Notes: a model not told the origin generated them from the letters alone. A stretch of DNA of 64,000 nucleotides from Yarrowia lipolytica (GCF_001761485.1 NC_090773.1:3348001-3412000), one strand, 5' to 3'; shown: positions 10,333 through 21,901, numbered from the stretch's first letter. Translations and numbers: made by a program.

Positions 10333-11942
10333 TTACTTAAGAGGAGAAAAGCTCAGAGGAACGAGAATGTTGGACTGCATCTTCTGAGTGAGCTCGACAG
10401 TCTCGTGGACCGTGTCGGACCAGCCCGGTAGCTCCCAGCACTTTTGTCGTGAGATTCGTCGGTGTTCGAGGTCAGCAAACTGCCACAGGTGCCGTACCTG
10501 GTGGATGTCACCCAGGTTGGTGAACCACGCGCCCACGGGCTCCATGACCTGCTTTCGGCACTCAAGACCACGCTTCCACGATGTCTCCCACTCCATGAGC
10601 TTGCCGGGCTTGAGGTCGTAGGTTCGAAGTTCAAAGATACCGCCATACTGTCGAGGAGAGGCGGTTCCGCCCCAAAAGTTGAACTCCTGCATGAGATGAG
10701 ACTGTCGGGATCTCAGCAGCGGTCGCAGCTTCTGGAGATACTCAATGTAGAGCGGGTCCTTGTGGATGGAGACCTGGGAGTTGTGGAAGCCTGGGTAGCC
10801 CTTGAACTCCCAGATGTGAGTGTACGTGTCCTGGTCACCGACCACGTGTCTCCACGAGCCCACCAGGTTGACATTGTGCTCGGGGTTGGCGGCAATAAGT
10901 GGGTAGTACTTGGAGACGAGGTCCAGGTACTCGGGGGCGGCGGCAGGGATGACCGAATGGATACCAACCTCGTGCACGTACTTGCCTCGCACCAGTGCCT
11001 TGGAAAAGGACTGCTCCAGGTCGGCCATGTCCTTTTTGCCCTCCTCGGAGCCGTAGAGGAAGGACTTGAAGAGCCCCGAGCCTCCGGTCTGGGAGGCGCC
11101 CTGGGAGTCCTTCTGGAGCGACTTGTATGTGGGAGACGATTGTTCTGGGGTTAGTGGTTTATTTTCGTCGACTGTGAGGGAGGGAGACGGCTGGGACTTG
11201 ATGCTGAGGGGGGAGAACTTGGGGAGCGCCGCGGTGAGGCGGGATGTGAAGTTTGTGATTCGTTTCATATTGTGACGATGGGTTGTGGTAATTACGTGGT
11301 GAGTGTGCACGACGGAGAAAGTAGTGACGGCGTTGAGGGTATGATGGGCACGACAGAGGTTATATGGTGACGACGTCGAGGCTGTGGTGAATTTGTCGTG
11401 AATGTGATGGGAACGACGTGGTGTAGGTGGTGACAATGAGGGTAGTGTAATAGAGGGCAAATGGAACGAGCGAGAAACACGCCATCCTGCGCCTTCATAT
11501 ACCTCCCATCTCGCAAATGACACCACGCCAAGAAGCCCTGCTCCGAAACGTCGACACCACAGACGCACCTTGCATCTTTCGCTAAGGAGTCGGCCGGATA
11601 ATAGATCCCCTGCCCCCCGAAGTTTTCCCGACAGACAGCCCAAAAGAGTCGCCACCAACCGCAATCTCCGCATTAAACCCCAAACCACAAAACCACAAAA
11701 CCACAAAACCGCAAAATCGACGCTTGGTCTTGCTTTCGCTCGCGCTGTCCATCTCTTGCTCTTTCTTTTTCTCTCTTGTCCGTCTCTTCCATCTGGTGCC
11801 TGTGCACCCATGCGCTGCTACGATACTCACCCAGGTCCTGTGTATATTTCTTCATGTCCACCGACGGAATGCCTGCGAACGAGGGCAGCCGTTTGGCTGC
11901 CGCCAGAGCACTGGAGGAGAATTGTCGGGTGGCGAAGTTCAT
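10333..11942 (-). CDS. NIPSNAP-family mitochondrial protein, spliced (exons 11942-11831 and 11144-10333)
   Basis: Exon 1 encodes 37 residues with a clear mitochondrial presequence (MNFATRQFSSSALAAAKR). It ends in phase 1 at a GTGAGTATC donor (first intron base 11830). The only matching acceptor is CTAACCCCAG ending at 11145, and the joined frame continues directly into the conserved protein, giving 307 residues. The body has the two NIPSNAP alpha-beta barrel halves, including GSWRHVVGDQDTYTHIWEF and IFELRTYDLKPGKLMEWE, and the tail HLWQFADLEHR. NIPSNAP proteins are mitochondrial; their biochemical role is not settled, with mammalian members linked to mitophagy signalling. The intron is 686 bp. 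An alternative start inside the intron (ATG at 11268, unspliced 311 residues) is in frame with exon 2 and also encodes a presequence-like N-terminus, so either or both may be used. Confidence 0.8.
11360..11367 (-). promoter_or_regulatory. TATA-like element inside the NIPSNAP intron
   Basis: On the minus strand CCATATAA lies about 95 bp upstream of the alternative ATG at 11268. This spacing would suit an internal promoter; it may be chance. Confidence 0.3.
11682..11716. repeat. short tandem repeat ACCACAAA in the NIPSNAP intron
   Basis: About four copies of an 8-bp unit (ACCACAAA, last copy ACCGCAAA) lie inside the intron of the NIPSNAP gene. Confidence 0.8.
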
Positions 11943-14739
11943 GTTTTTGGGCGCAGAGTTGTGAGGAGGAAGTGTTGGTAACCAGTCACGACGAGCGAAA
12001 TACGGTGGCTAGATATTTTAGGTTCTCTAAAGTGGGGTACGGAGTGGTGCAGTGCAATGCAATGCGTCAATATGCAGACTTACGTAACGGGGTAAGACTG
12101 GATGCATGTCTGGTGCAAGTCTGGTGCACGTTTTGTGCATACGGAGCATATGGTGCAGATGGCCATTGATTTGTTGCATTTTCTCCCCAATTTTTCCGAA
12201 CCCCGCTTTTTCGGCGGCTCACAATTGCCTCAAAAGTGTGATGTGCTGTTACGCCGTATGTCAGTATGGGGCATGGTGCAGTCTGGAGTGGTGCAATGCA
12301 CGGTTATTTTGTAGGCGGGATTGGGTTATTTGTGGAGGCCACATTGTGGCAAGTTTCGACTCAGCTGAAGAGTGGTAATCGATGGATGTAGATTAAATAA
12401 AATAACATAAAATAAAATAAATAAATGAAAAACGGAAAATACAAAGAAAAGGGAAAAAAAGCGGAAAAAAAAGAGAAAAAAAAGATAAAAACAACGCACC
12501 AAGTTACCAACCCTGCCCTTCAAGTTTCTCAAGCCACGGCAATCTGTAAGAATATAGTATCTCACTATCACAGACCAAATCACCCTTTCCTTACCCAACT
12601 CTATACATAAAGTCGGATGTTTGTTCCGGTCGGAGTGGAGCCGGAGGAAGGAGGTGAAGAACATGGTACGAAATACATTAGAGCGAGTGGAGAAGGACGA
12701 AAAAAAGACCACAAATATCAATTGAGTAGACAGACAGCTATTGACGTTGTTTTGAACGTTGTTTTGAACGCCTTTTTAACCGTCGAAAGTGGAGCATCCT
12801 ACACTCAACCTCAGGAGGGCGGCGTGGGGGGGGGGGTTGAACCATACCACAAGTACATACATCCAAACTCTGGGAATTGCTCCGTCGTTCCTTTTGAACC
12901 AAGCGTTGCTCTTTGTTGGCGGCTTGGAACCAGAATATGTCACGTGACGTCATCTATTGGGCGCTCGTTTCTGATACCAAACTATGAGGAAAAGAGTCGT
13001 ACAAGTATGTACATACTACATCAGTCTCCTACTTGTAGTGCGGTATTGGAATTATCCGTCGACAAAGTTCCGGATCGGATATTTGTGCATAGCTGCTGGT
13101 TGTACCTGTTCGATACTTGCTGATTGTCTGTTGGTATGAGTCCTTGTCCTTTCATTTTCGAACACAATTTTTTTTCCGACTCCGAGCCGACTCGGCCGAT
13201 GGAGGATAAAGGGTGTTTTGTTGAGACTGGAGTTGGGCCTTTGTCTTCATCGAAAGGTGTGTTTCAGTTGGTAGAGTGGATCGTACCAGTGACCGAGGTA
13301 GGGTTTTTTGAAGCGGTACTTGTAGTCTAGCGGAACGGATGTTTTGATTTGATTTGATTTGATTTGATTTGATTTGATTTTGATTTTGATTTTGATTTTG
13401 ATTTTGATTTTGATTTTGATTTGATTTTGATTTTTATTTTTATTTTGATTTTGATATTGATTTTTATTTTTATTTTATTTTTATTTTTATTTTTAATTTT
13501 TTTTTATTTTTATTTTTATTTTATTTTTATTTGTTTTATTTGTTTTATATAATTTATTGGTTATGATTACATGCCTGAGAATAATATTGGACGGCCAAAT
13601 CTCCTGGGGAATAACCGCCGCAAATGAAAGGAGAGTGTCAAACTCTTCTCTACTCTACCACATCACTCAGACACAGACATGAACAGAGATCCAAACAGAG
13701 ATACCACAGAACCACCGGAACGATTTCGCCGACGATTTGAGCAATGGTTTTGCCCACAGTTCAACCACTGACGGTTTGGGCGACGATAATATGCATCATT
13801 TGATGACAAAATCATCGACAGACGCCGCCACGTCATCGCCTGCTTCCAGGGATACACCTCAGACACAAACAGATACCGCTACATAGCTCCAAGAGCACCC
13901 ACCCTCAGACGCGGACATGAATAGGTACTCGGCTCCAGTCCTCCTCTCAGACGTCCCTTCTCCTGAACATTCACTCGATCATGCTCAGTTCGTTTCATAC
14001 TGTCGCCAGAGCCGGGGCGGATGGTGTCGCAGGGTGGACTGAAGCCATGAGAGAGGTACTAGTGGCACGACCTTTGCGTGAGATCATGGCTATGGGTATG
14101 ACATGTGTGCAAGATGGCGACTGTAAGCCTGACCCGTGCGGGACAGTGACTGTGAACAGGTATCTGTGCCAGAGATATCATCTGTGACATCATTTCGTCT
14201 TCATGTTGACTAACACCACAACTGAGCTCTGGTTGGACTGCGATCAAGGTCTTGTCCCAGCCGTGTCAAATCGTCAATCGTCATCACCCCCGTGATACCA
14301 CAGCTAAACTCCAGTTTGGTTCTTGTATCATCGCAGATTCCCATCGAGCTACATTCTCTGACAACCTGAATACCCTATCCCACAGACGAGTGAAACAACT
14401 GACCCGCCATCGAAAAGCAGCGCCTGTCAGGGACACCATCAAAACATGCAGTATGACACTTGTGGACCTGGGTTGGAGTGAAAAACGTGTGCTGTCCACC
14501 TCACAAAAGCGAAAGACTCAGCTAACCACCGTTATTAGACAGACGGTTCGTTTCACCGGCGTTAGACAGCTCTTAAAGCAGGCTGGTTCAACACATCTTC
14601 TCCACTCAGAACCATTGCTATGACCTCTGTATGGCCGCAAAAAACAGTCCTCCTGCAACTGATTAATCGACCAACTCCTTTACTCCTTATAGCCATATAA
14701 TACATTTATTTCCATTAATACAATCCTAAACACCGTGTT
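11943..14739. other. 2.8-kb intergenic region, no gene recognised, low-complexity tracts
   Basis: Open frames here are short or made of low-complexity sequence, for example the Phe-rich frame opposite the A-rich tract at 12395-12490. The region holds a ten-G run at about 12827, TCACGTGA at about 12942 next to a TGACGTCA, and a long T-rich microsatellite at 13341-13556. An open frame at 14252-14623 (123 codons) has no recognisable motif. Confidence 0.5.
13341..13556. repeat. TTTTGAT / TTTTTAT low-complexity tract
   Basis: About 215 bp consists of GATTT, GATTTT and TATTTT units that drift from one into the next, with G gradually lost along the array. Confidence 0.9.
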
Positions 14740-15897
14740 TTACCGTCGGGCCAACAACAGATGAGCAGACTCGCCCATGAACTCGTCTGTGTAAAAGGAC
14801 GACTTTCGGACCTCCTCTTCGTTGAAACCTCGGTCGCCAGACAGCAACTTGAGGTCACGTGCCTGTGACGAGTTCCATTTGGACAGAAAGTCCGACGGGT
14901 TGGCAGCAAACTGCTTGAAGAACTCCCTCTTCAGTCTGGTGTTGTTGAGCTGCTGAATAATCAGCGCGATGTGCTCATCCAACTTGAAAATATCCTCCTG
15001 GTTGTCGAACCAGTGCTTGGTGATCTTTCCAATCTCAGCGTTGATGTCGTCGTCAAACTCGAGTGCCAAATCAAACACGGTTTCGCCCAGGTTGTTCTCC
15101 ACGTCTGTGTCAATGGTGTAGTTGATGACCAGGGGTTCTTTGGGTAGAAGATGGGGCGTGATCAGCTCCATAATTTCCGGGAAAGTTACAGTGTTACGTC
15201 CAAACAGCTGTCTCAGCGGCTCATCACACTTGATGTTTCGCTTCTCCTCGGTCTGCTGCAGATCGTGGAACTTGATGTACTGCCACAGAGCAAGGATGAT
15301 GTCCGACTTGGAGGCCTCGTCCAGCGCCAAAATTTCCGACAGAGGTTCCGACAGACGCGCTCGATCGGGGTACTCCTTGAGTTGGAGCACGATTCGCGCA
15401 GGGATCTGGCCCGAGCCCTCACGTGTCATTTTGAACACGTCGAAGCCTACATCCTTGCCCGTCACGTCGCCAGCCAGCTCCTCTGTGGGCGCAGGTCGCT
15501 CGCCCTGGGGTTCATGCCACTCAACAATCTCGCCGTTGACCTCGACGGAGATACTAGTAAAATACGAAGAGAACGGCTTGTCCTCGCCCTCCACGTTTCC
15601 CTCAATGTTGAGCGTCCACGACGGGGGCTGGAAGTCACCCATGTTGTCCGGGTCGATCTGCCACGCCTGGTGCGCCGCAGTGTTGGAAACAAACAGCCGC
15701 AACGTCTTCTTCTGCTTGAGCATACGAGCCTGCAGGTCGCCGAGGTCCAGCCGCTTGCGTGTGAAGGTCGCGTCCATGCGTCGTTCGAGGTCCTGTAGTT
15801 TCCGGTACACCGCTGTATCCGGCAGAATCGAGTCGAATTTGGCCGACAGATTCTTGTCCGTCGGCTTTTGTGTGTAGTGTTTGTCGATTGCGTTCAT
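14740..15897 (-). CDS. SWI/SNF or RSC complex subunit with SWIB domain (RSC6/SNF12/BAF60 family)
   Basis: The 385-residue protein matches the Rsc6/Snf12 (SWP73, BAF60) family, a structural subunit of nucleosome-remodelling complexes in the nucleus. The N-terminal part has the family's basic helical segment (LERRMDATFTRKRLDLGDLQ, about 38-57) followed by LRLFVSNTA and a beta-rich domain containing WTLNIEGNV. The SWIB domain lies at about 185-260 (ALWQYIKFHDLQ, then IKCDEPLRQLF and ITPHLLP). The C-terminal third is helical. Fungi usually have two paralogues, one for RSC and one for SWI/SNF, and sequence by eye does not settle which this is. The protein is shorter at the N-terminus than S. cerevisiae Rsc6. 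The ATG at 15897 is the first in frame. Confidence 0.88.
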   Translation of the reverse strand: MNAIDKHYTQKPTDKNLSAKFDSILPDTAVYRKLQDLERRMDATFTRKRLDLGDLQARMLKQKKTLRLFVSNTAAHQAWQIDPDNMGDFQPPSWTLNIEGNVEGEDKPFSSYFTSISVEVNGEIVEWHEPQGERPAPTEELAGDVTGKDVGFDVFKMTREGSGQIPARIVLQLKEYPDRARLSEPLSEILALDEASKSDIILALWQYIKFHDLQQTEEKRNIKCDEPLRQLFGRNTVTFPEIMELITPHLLPKEPLVINYTIDTDVENNLGETVFDLALEFDDDINAEIGKITKHWFDNQEDIFKLDEHIALIIQQLNNTRLKREFFKQFAANPSDFLSKWNSSQARDLKLLSGDRGFNEEEVRKSSFYTDEFMGESAHLLLARR

Positions 15898-17204
15898 GTG
15901 ACTGGCTGGAAGTGCGATATCTGTTATGTGGTGAACAACAGATGTGTGTGTTGGTGGTGATGGAATTGGGAGGTGGGAATTAGGTGCAGAAAGTTTGTGA
16001 CTAAGCGGTGGTGACGAACAGAGGGCGGTGGTAACGAAAGGGCGGAGATAAGAAACAGGGATGATAAAGGGAACAGGGACGGGGACACGGTGCTATATGT
16101 AGATTTAGGCAAGTGACACAAAACCAATATATTCAAGATTAATTGTATTTCTCAAAAAAAACAACATTAAAACTCAATTTAAAATCTTTAATATTAAAAA
16201 TATTAAAAATTCATTAAAATTAGACATCTTCATGAAACCACAAACAGGAGATGAGCTTCAGATCCAGTAAGAAACGGCGGTCGGGATGTCTTTGAGATTT
16301 TTTTTTTTTTGATCCAGACTTCGTGTTTCTGGACACAAACAGAATCGCAGAGTTACAAAAAAAACATCACGAGATTTAGTCGCAGTGCTGTTGTCTATAT
16401 TCTCGCTAAATAATCCTGCAACTCACCTTTGCACCTCACCACCCCTCACCGCCCCTCTCTTCACCTTATTTCGATACTTGGGTCTCATTTCAACTCTTCT
16501 TCTCCATCATCACTTTATCCTACTCCAACTTCTACTCCAACTTCAACAGCCAGCAGTTCAACCTTCCATCAGCGATACAGCTGTTTTTCCAATCCTAGAC
16601 ACAATCGTCGCTCCAGTCGCAACAACTTCTACAATAGCACACACCGTCACCTGCCTAGTACCGGATAGAAGTGCTCTATCTCTGACAAAGATCCAAAAGC
16701 TCTAACAGCTCCAACATCTTGAAAACTCACTACTGTACTGGACTGAACTTACGACAGACCGTCTGATACCATCGGAAGTCTGTGACACATACCGTTCTCT
16801 GCCTGAGTATTTATTAGATACCTACGGTAGCCACAAAGACCAAAACGACTTTGTTCACCCAGCGACATAACTTACGTGATACCAGTTTACAAACGTCTTT
16901 GATTCCAGAGGAAACCCGAGCATTATTTCATCAGCTCTAATTCTCTACCTGTGATACACCTTCTCAGCACACCTCAGATACCGCTCAGAGACTCCTCCTA
17001 CGACATTCAAGACGTAACCCACACTTGCCTCTGTTCATCTTCTCAAGGGCTTACCATAGCTTCAAGCCCCCATCCAGACATACCTCCTCCGTCTCTTGAT
17101 ACCTGGCACAGAGAAGTTCTATATAGCAGGATACTTCAGACTTCTGACCGACAACTTTCACGTCAGAAACACTCTACCACCACTTAACTTCACATCTCCC
17201 CGGC
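15898..17204. other. divergent promoter region between RSC6-type gene and heme peroxidase
   Basis: It contains an AT-rich stretch at 16140-16215, a ten-T run at about 16301, and a long CT-rich, CA-rich segment (16400-17200) resembling an extended leader. Open frames at 16385-16705 and 16951-17187 have no family resemblance. Confidence 0.5.
17119..17126 (+). promoter_or_regulatory. TATA-like box of the heme peroxidase gene
   Basis: CTATATAG lies about 80 bp upstream of the ATG at 17205. Confidence 0.45.
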
Positions 17205-18098
17205 ATGAACTACCCCAGTGTGTCCGAGCAGAAACATCGGGTATTCATCATCTATTCGGCCTACTTACGAGTGCAGTTTCGCGAGTCTGCCCGACTGGCG
17301 GTGTCTGTTCGGAATAAAAACTACAATCTTGTGCGGGCAGATCTCCACAATATTCTTCCTCAGAAGAACACTACCGTGTTTAAGGACGGCACTCTTGCCC
17401 CTCTGCTGATCCGTCTGGCGTGGCATTCTTGCGCCACCTATGACAAGTACACACGCACGGGAGGGTCCAATGGTGCGACCATGCGGTACCATCTTGAAGC
17501 CAGCGATGAGGGCAACGTGGGGCTTGAAGTGGCCCGTTTGTCTCTAGAACCCATCAAGCGCAAACACCCCTGGATCACGTACGCGGACCTATGGATTCTT
17601 GCCGGCGTGGTCTCAATTGAGGCGTGCAAAGGTCCCTCAATTAAGTGGCGCGATGGCCGAGTTGACTACGAGGACGACCTTCTGGTGCCCCCGAACGGCC
17701 GTCTACCCTTGGGCGGGGGAGATGCGTCCCACGTGCGGACTATCTTCTCCCGAATGGGGTTTAACGACCAGGAAACAGTCGCTTTGATTGGTGCTCATTC
17801 GCTAGGCCGATTGCACCCTCATCGGTCCGGCTTCGATGGTCCGTGGACTTCTAATCCAGCCAAGTGTGACAACGAGTTCTACAAGTTGTTGTTAGGCAAC
17901 GTTTGGACTCTGGTGGACTCGCCTACTGGACGGAAGCAGTACGTCAACAGCACCGGTCAGGTGATGATGCCCTCGGACATGAGTCTGATTGAGGATGCCA
18001 ATTTCCGTTTCTGGGTCGATCAGTACGCCGTATCTGAGGAGCTGTGGCGGGACCATTTTGCCCTGGCTTTCGAGAAGTTGACCGAGTTGGGCAGATGA
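17205..18098 (+). CDS. cytochrome c peroxidase-like heme peroxidase, non-mitochondrial type
   Basis: The 297-residue protein is a class I heme peroxidase of the plant/fungal/bacterial superfamily. The distal site is RLAWHS with Arg70, Trp73 and His74; the proximal heme ligand is His198 in LIGAHSLGRLH. The position of the yeast CCP radical tryptophan is kept in LGNVWTL (about Trp234). These enzymes reduce hydrogen peroxide, with cytochrome c or another small donor. It has no obvious mitochondrial targeting sequence, so it fits the second, cytosolic fungal CCP-like group often called putative heme-binding peroxidases. The first 40 residues before KNYNLVRADLHNIL do not resemble the family; they could be a genuine extension or an unrecognised intron or start problem. 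It is transcribed towards ATG1 (tail to tail). Confidence 0.88.
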   Translation: MNYPSVSEQKHRVFIIYSAYLRVQFRESARLAVSVRNKNYNLVRADLHNILPQKNTTVFKDGTLAPLLIRLAWHSCATYDKYTRTGGSNGATMRYHLEASDEGNVGLEVARLSLEPIKRKHPWITYADLWILAGVVSIEACKGPSIKWRDGRVDYEDDLLVPPNGRLPLGGGDASHVRTIFSRMGFNDQETVALIGAHSLGRLHPHRSGFDGPWTSNPAKCDNEFYKLLLGNVWTLVDSPTGRKQYVNSTGQVMMPSDMSLIEDANFRFWVDQYAVSEELWRDHFALAFEKLTELGR

Positions 18099-19456
18099 GG
18101 AATGTTAGTGGAGTACCCAGTAGTATTACAAGGTCTTGCAGTGATGCAATAATCCGAATCGTAGTAGTCAACAACAAACAGAACAGATCCTGTTCTATCC
18201 GAACCAATTGTACAAGGGTGCACAAGGCTTCCGAGAACAAAAATCTGTTTGGGGTACCAACCAAAAGAGTTGGTTTTGTTAGGGTATAGTTGAGGAATGA
18301 ATAACCGGAGGTGGAAATTCGAACAGCAACACTTTCACGTGCTTGGATTGTGGGAGCAGGCATGTTCAGCAGTGGTATGACGGTTTTGCCATGTTGATTC
18401 TGAGAGAAGATGTGGGTTATACTATTCTGAATTGTTTCAGGAATGGAATTATCTTCTCGAACCGAAATCCATGAGACTATACTTGGGTTAACTAGACTCT
18501 CAACTATATAATTGTAGTTCAACTAGCATGAAGCCTCATAACAAACCAGAAAGATTTCATCTGATCTGAAATCCCGAATACTTCACCGACCAAAATAATC
18601 CAAGTTTAATCGGTGAAATACATGTCCACAAAAGCTCATGTTTACACAAACCACCTTCTCACTTGTGCAACTCTCGACTTACATTTTATGTTGAAGGGGG
18701 TGGAGAATACATGTCGTTCTAGACTGATGGATATATATCGGAATAAAACAAATACAACGGGAATCAAATAATTGCGTCAAGAGAATCAATTCCGTATAAT
18801 TAGTTTATTGCCAACTCCTATCCATCATATCCTGATTCCCGTCTCAAATCCCAATATAAGCAGAATGAGGATGCCACATGTCCGTAAATCAAAAATAAAT
18901 AAATAAAATAATAAATATAAAAAAATATAAATAAATATAAATAAAATATGAATTAAATATGAATAAATATGAATAAATATGAATAAATATGAATAAATAA
19001 AATGTAAATTAAATGTAAAAAAATGTAAATAAATGTAAATAAATGTAAATAAATGAAATAAATAAAAAATAAAAAAAAAAAAATAAATCAAAAATCAAAA
19101 ATAAATCAAAAATCAAAAATCAAAAAGAAATTTCAACGGGTATTTGATAGTCAAGATTCTTCAAAAAGAAAAAAAGAAAAACATGACCAACAACTTCCAC
19201 CATACAAGAGTTTTAATTTGGCCTCACCAAAGCAGTTTTCTGGCAATCTCAAAACATCAAATCAGCCCACCTCCTGCTCCATACGTCCGAATATGTCAAC
19301 TCAAATCTGTTAGTCACTATAAATATACCTATGTTAGTTTGTCGTGTTGCCGTTGCCGGCGCTGTTGCTACCACTGTCGGCGCTGCTACCATTGTCGTCT
19401 CTGTCACCACTGACGTCACTGCTACCAATGTCTTCGCAGCCCCCACATAGAACTAA
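18099..19456. other. convergent intergenic region with a long AT-rich tract
   Basis: No gene is recognised between the convergent peroxidase and ATG1 genes. The AT-rich repeat is listed separately. Inverse-frame open stretches (17944-18522 minus) are shadows or chance. Confidence 0.6.
18888..19130. repeat. AAATAAAT-type AT-rich microsatellite
   Basis: Around 240 bp of repeated ATAAATATGA, ATGTAAATAA and AATCAAAA units lies in the convergent intergenic space downstream of ATG1. Confidence 0.9.
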
Positions 19457-21589
19457 TTACTCCTGCTGACCCCTCAGTATCACCAACCGTTTAGTAATAC
19501 TACTAATGAACCGCTCCACAATTCTGCGATCCTCCTCGCCAAGTCCATCTTCGTCATCCTCCAGAAGCGCCTCCAGCATCCAAATGGACGTGGTGTAGGC
19601 CGACTCGCAGCCAGTGAAGTCGCCGGAGATCTCCTGAACAGCTGCGTCCCGTGACATTTCCAGGGCGCGGTCGAAAATCAACTTTTCGGCCGTGGTGTGT
19701 GTAGTTCCTGAGGAGACCTTCTTTTTCACCGTTTCGGCCCGCTCCAGTGACTCGTTGAAAGCGCTTCGGGTCCACTGAATGATTTCATTGAAGTGGGAAG
19801 ACACCATCTTGTTGTCTTTGTGGTTATTGGACCACCAGGCTCCGGCTTGATCCATAGCGAGCGACAGCAGAGACAGTGTCTTGACGTACAAGAGCATGGC
19901 TTCTTCTGCAATGGAGGAAGAGACGGAGTCAGGCAGATTCATGTCTGGGTTGTCCACGTCGTCCTGGATCTGTGAATACTTGACATCTGCCAGGAGAGCA
20001 ATTGAGCGGGCTTTGGCTGCGATTTCCTCGAGAGTTTCGACAATCTCGCGCTCCGACAGAGATAGGGTTGTTGTGGCAGGAACAGGAGGCGATTTGCCGG
20101 TCGTAGAGGTTCCAGAACTAGTTCCAGAAAGAGCTGCCCCTGCTGACAGCCTGGCGCAGTTTCCGGAACCATTTCCAGAACCATTTCTAGAACCATTTCC
20201 AGAACCGTGTCCAGCACCGTTCTTCTTCTCTCCCAAAAGTCTGGCGGACGCCATGGATAAGGCTCGAGCCATGGCTCCAGTGGGGGCTCCGTAAGTCAAT
20301 GAGAAGCGCCGCTCGGAACTGGGACGTCTCTCGTCTGGCTCGCGTGCCAGCTCATCGGCCAAAGTGTTGACTTCAACCTGCCTCTTCTCCACGACAACGT
20401 ATTCACTTTCAAGGAAGAGTGACTCGTTTTTGCGCGTGAGTAGAAGAGAAGATCCGGGAGAGGGGGAGGTGAGTTCCAAGAGAGGGTTCTTCACGGTAGA
20501 AGACAGTGTCTTATTAGTGGAGTTTTTGGGGGAGGATTTCTGAGTTGACCGCTTCTGGCTGAAGCTGTCCATCTCCCTGTCCAGGTCCAACTTAGGAAGA
20601 TCGGCCTCCTGAATGTACTCGGAAATGTACATTCTGGGATCCAGCTGAGATCGGTCCAATTCCTCCCCGGAGCCAATAACCTGCTTGTTGGCAATAATGG
20701 GATGTTCAAAGTACTCCTTGAAGCCGATTCTATCGGCGGGATTCTTCTTGAGCAAACATCGCACGAAATCTTGCATGTCTTCCGAGGGCGGTTCTCGGCC
20801 AAATCCGATCACGTCGTTGGACTGCTCGATTGTCTTCAAGAGTTCCACGTAGTTATTGGCCTTGAACGGCGGCTTGCCAACCACCATCTCATAGGTGACG
20901 GCTCCAACCGACCACAAATCGGCCTTGGCATTGTACTTTTCGTAGCGCAAAATCTCCGGAGCCATGTAGAGGGGGGAACCGCAGAGGGTCTCCGCCAACG
21001 CCGACGCCGGCAAAATGCGCGCAAATCCAAAGTCGGCAATCTTGAGAATCGGCAGCTCCCATCGTCCGTAGAGATTGGCGTTTTGGGCATCCATTTCGGA
21101 AAGCGAGGGCGGGCACAAAAGCAGATTCTGGGGCTTGATGTCTCGATGAACGAGGTTCTTTTGTCGCAGAAACTCCAGGGCCGCTGAAAGCTGATGAACG
21201 AAGTGCCGAACCAGCTCCTCATGGAGCCCTCTGGTGTTGGATGGATACCGTCTCAACAAGGACGCCACTAGCGGCAACGTTTCCGACAGCTCCTTCTTTT
21301 TCTTGAGAAAGAAACTGAGGTCGCCCAGAGAGCAGTACTCCATCACTAGGTGGAAATGCGTGGGGGTCTCCTGGAAGTCGAGCAGTTCCACCACGTGGGG
21401 GTGCTTCATCTGCTTCAAAATGCTGATTTCCGAGCCCAGGTTTTCCAACAACTTGCGGTTGAGCTTAGCCCGGAGAACGGACTTGATGGCCACCGGAGAG
21501 CCGCTGGCCACGTGCTCGCCTTTGTAGACGGTGGCGAACGAGCCGCGGCCTAGCTCGTTGCCAATAGTGTATGATTTGATGCTGGACAT
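19457..21589 (-). CDS. ATG1: autophagy-initiating serine/threonine kinase Atg1
   Basis: The 710-residue protein has an N-terminal kinase domain (about 8-305): glycine loop [12 protein letters not shown], catalytic Lys36, HRD at 148-150 ([13 protein letters not shown]), DFG at 186-188 and a [10 protein letters not shown] activation segment. The insert [20 protein letters not shown] before DFG is characteristic of Atg1/ULK kinases. A middle disordered region holds a YVVVEK motif at about 397, the same Atg8-interacting core seen in S. cerevisiae Atg1, then a Gly-Asn-Ser repeat (about 457-480). The C-terminal 180 residues form the helical tMIT region that binds Atg13. The kinase starts autophagosome formation under TOR control. 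It is complete, with no intron. It lies tail to tail with the heme peroxidase gene. Confidence 0.96.
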   Translation of the reverse strand: MSSIKSYTIGNELGRGSFATVYKGEHVASGSPVAIKSVLRAKLNRKLLENLGSEISILKQMKHPHVVELLDFQETPTHFHLVMEYCSLGDLSFFLKKKKELSETLPLVASLLRRYPSNTRGLHEELVRHFVHQLSAALEFLRQKNLVHRDIKPQNLLLCPPSLSEMDAQNANLYGRWELPILKIADFGFARILPASALAETLCGSPLYMAPEILRYEKYNAKADLWSVGAVTYEMVVGKPPFKANNYVELLKTIEQSNDVIGFGREPPSEDMQDFVRCLLKKNPADRIGFKEYFEHPIIANKQVIGSGEELDRSQLDPRMYISEYIQEADLPKLDLDREMDSFSQKRSTQKSSPKNSTNKTLSSTVKNPLLELTSPSPGSSLLLTRKNESLFLESEYVVVEKRQVEVNTLADELAREPDERRPSSERRFSLTYGAPTGAMARALSMASARLLGEKKNGAGHGSGNGSRNGSGNGSGNCARLSAGAALSGTSSGTSTTGKSPPVPATTTLSLSEREIVETLEEIAAKARSIALLADVKYSQIQDDVDNPDMNLPDSVSSSIAEEAMLLYVKTLSLLSLAMDQAGAWWSNNHKDNKMVSSHFNEIIQWTRSAFNESLERAETVKKKVSSGTTHTTAEKLIFDRALEMSRDAAVQEISGDFTGCESAYTTSIWMLEALLEDDEDGLGEEDRRIVERFISSITKRLVILRGQQE
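20155..20222. repeat. in-frame Gly-Asn-Ser coding repeat in ATG1
   Basis: Repeated CCAGAACCATTT units of 12 bp on the plus strand encode GSGN/GSRN tetrapeptides on the minus strand. Unit number is likely to vary between strains because the array keeps the frame. Confidence 0.8.
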
Positions 21590-21901
21590 TGAAAGTCTGA
21601 GTGAGGGCGAACGGCTGTAGTCTGTAGACTGTCTGATATACTCTGTGAGACTGTCTGCTGTTGTCTGACTCTGCTGTGCCTGTGAGACTTTCTGTTGTAG
21701 TCTGTGTGACGGTCTCTTGTAGTCAGACTCTGTTGTCTACTGTCAACTGTACGTCGAATGTGGTGATCTCGACACTGTTGAAGTAGTGTCTAAGCGGACC
21801 AAAATGCTTTCCAAACCGCTGTCTCCAAACTGTCTCCAAACTGCTGTCTCCAAACTCGTCTGTAAACGTGTCCACTAGATGTCGAAATGTCTAGTGTGCA
21901 A

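Noticed and set aside
11570-12169. 199-codon plus-strand open frame
   Set aside because: It lies antisense to the NIPSNAP first exon and intron, starts within the repeat-rich intron and has no homology features.
12326-12721. 131-codon minus-strand open frame rich in Phe and Leu
   Set aside because: It is created by the A-rich low-complexity tract at 12395-12490 and lacks any domain.
15122-15877. 251-codon plus-strand open frame opposite the RSC6-type gene
   Set aside because: It is an antisense shadow of a clearly conserved protein.
16385-16705. 106-codon frame upstream of the heme peroxidase
   Set aside because: A CT-rich leader-like sequence explains the Leu/Ser/Pro-rich translation; no homology seen.
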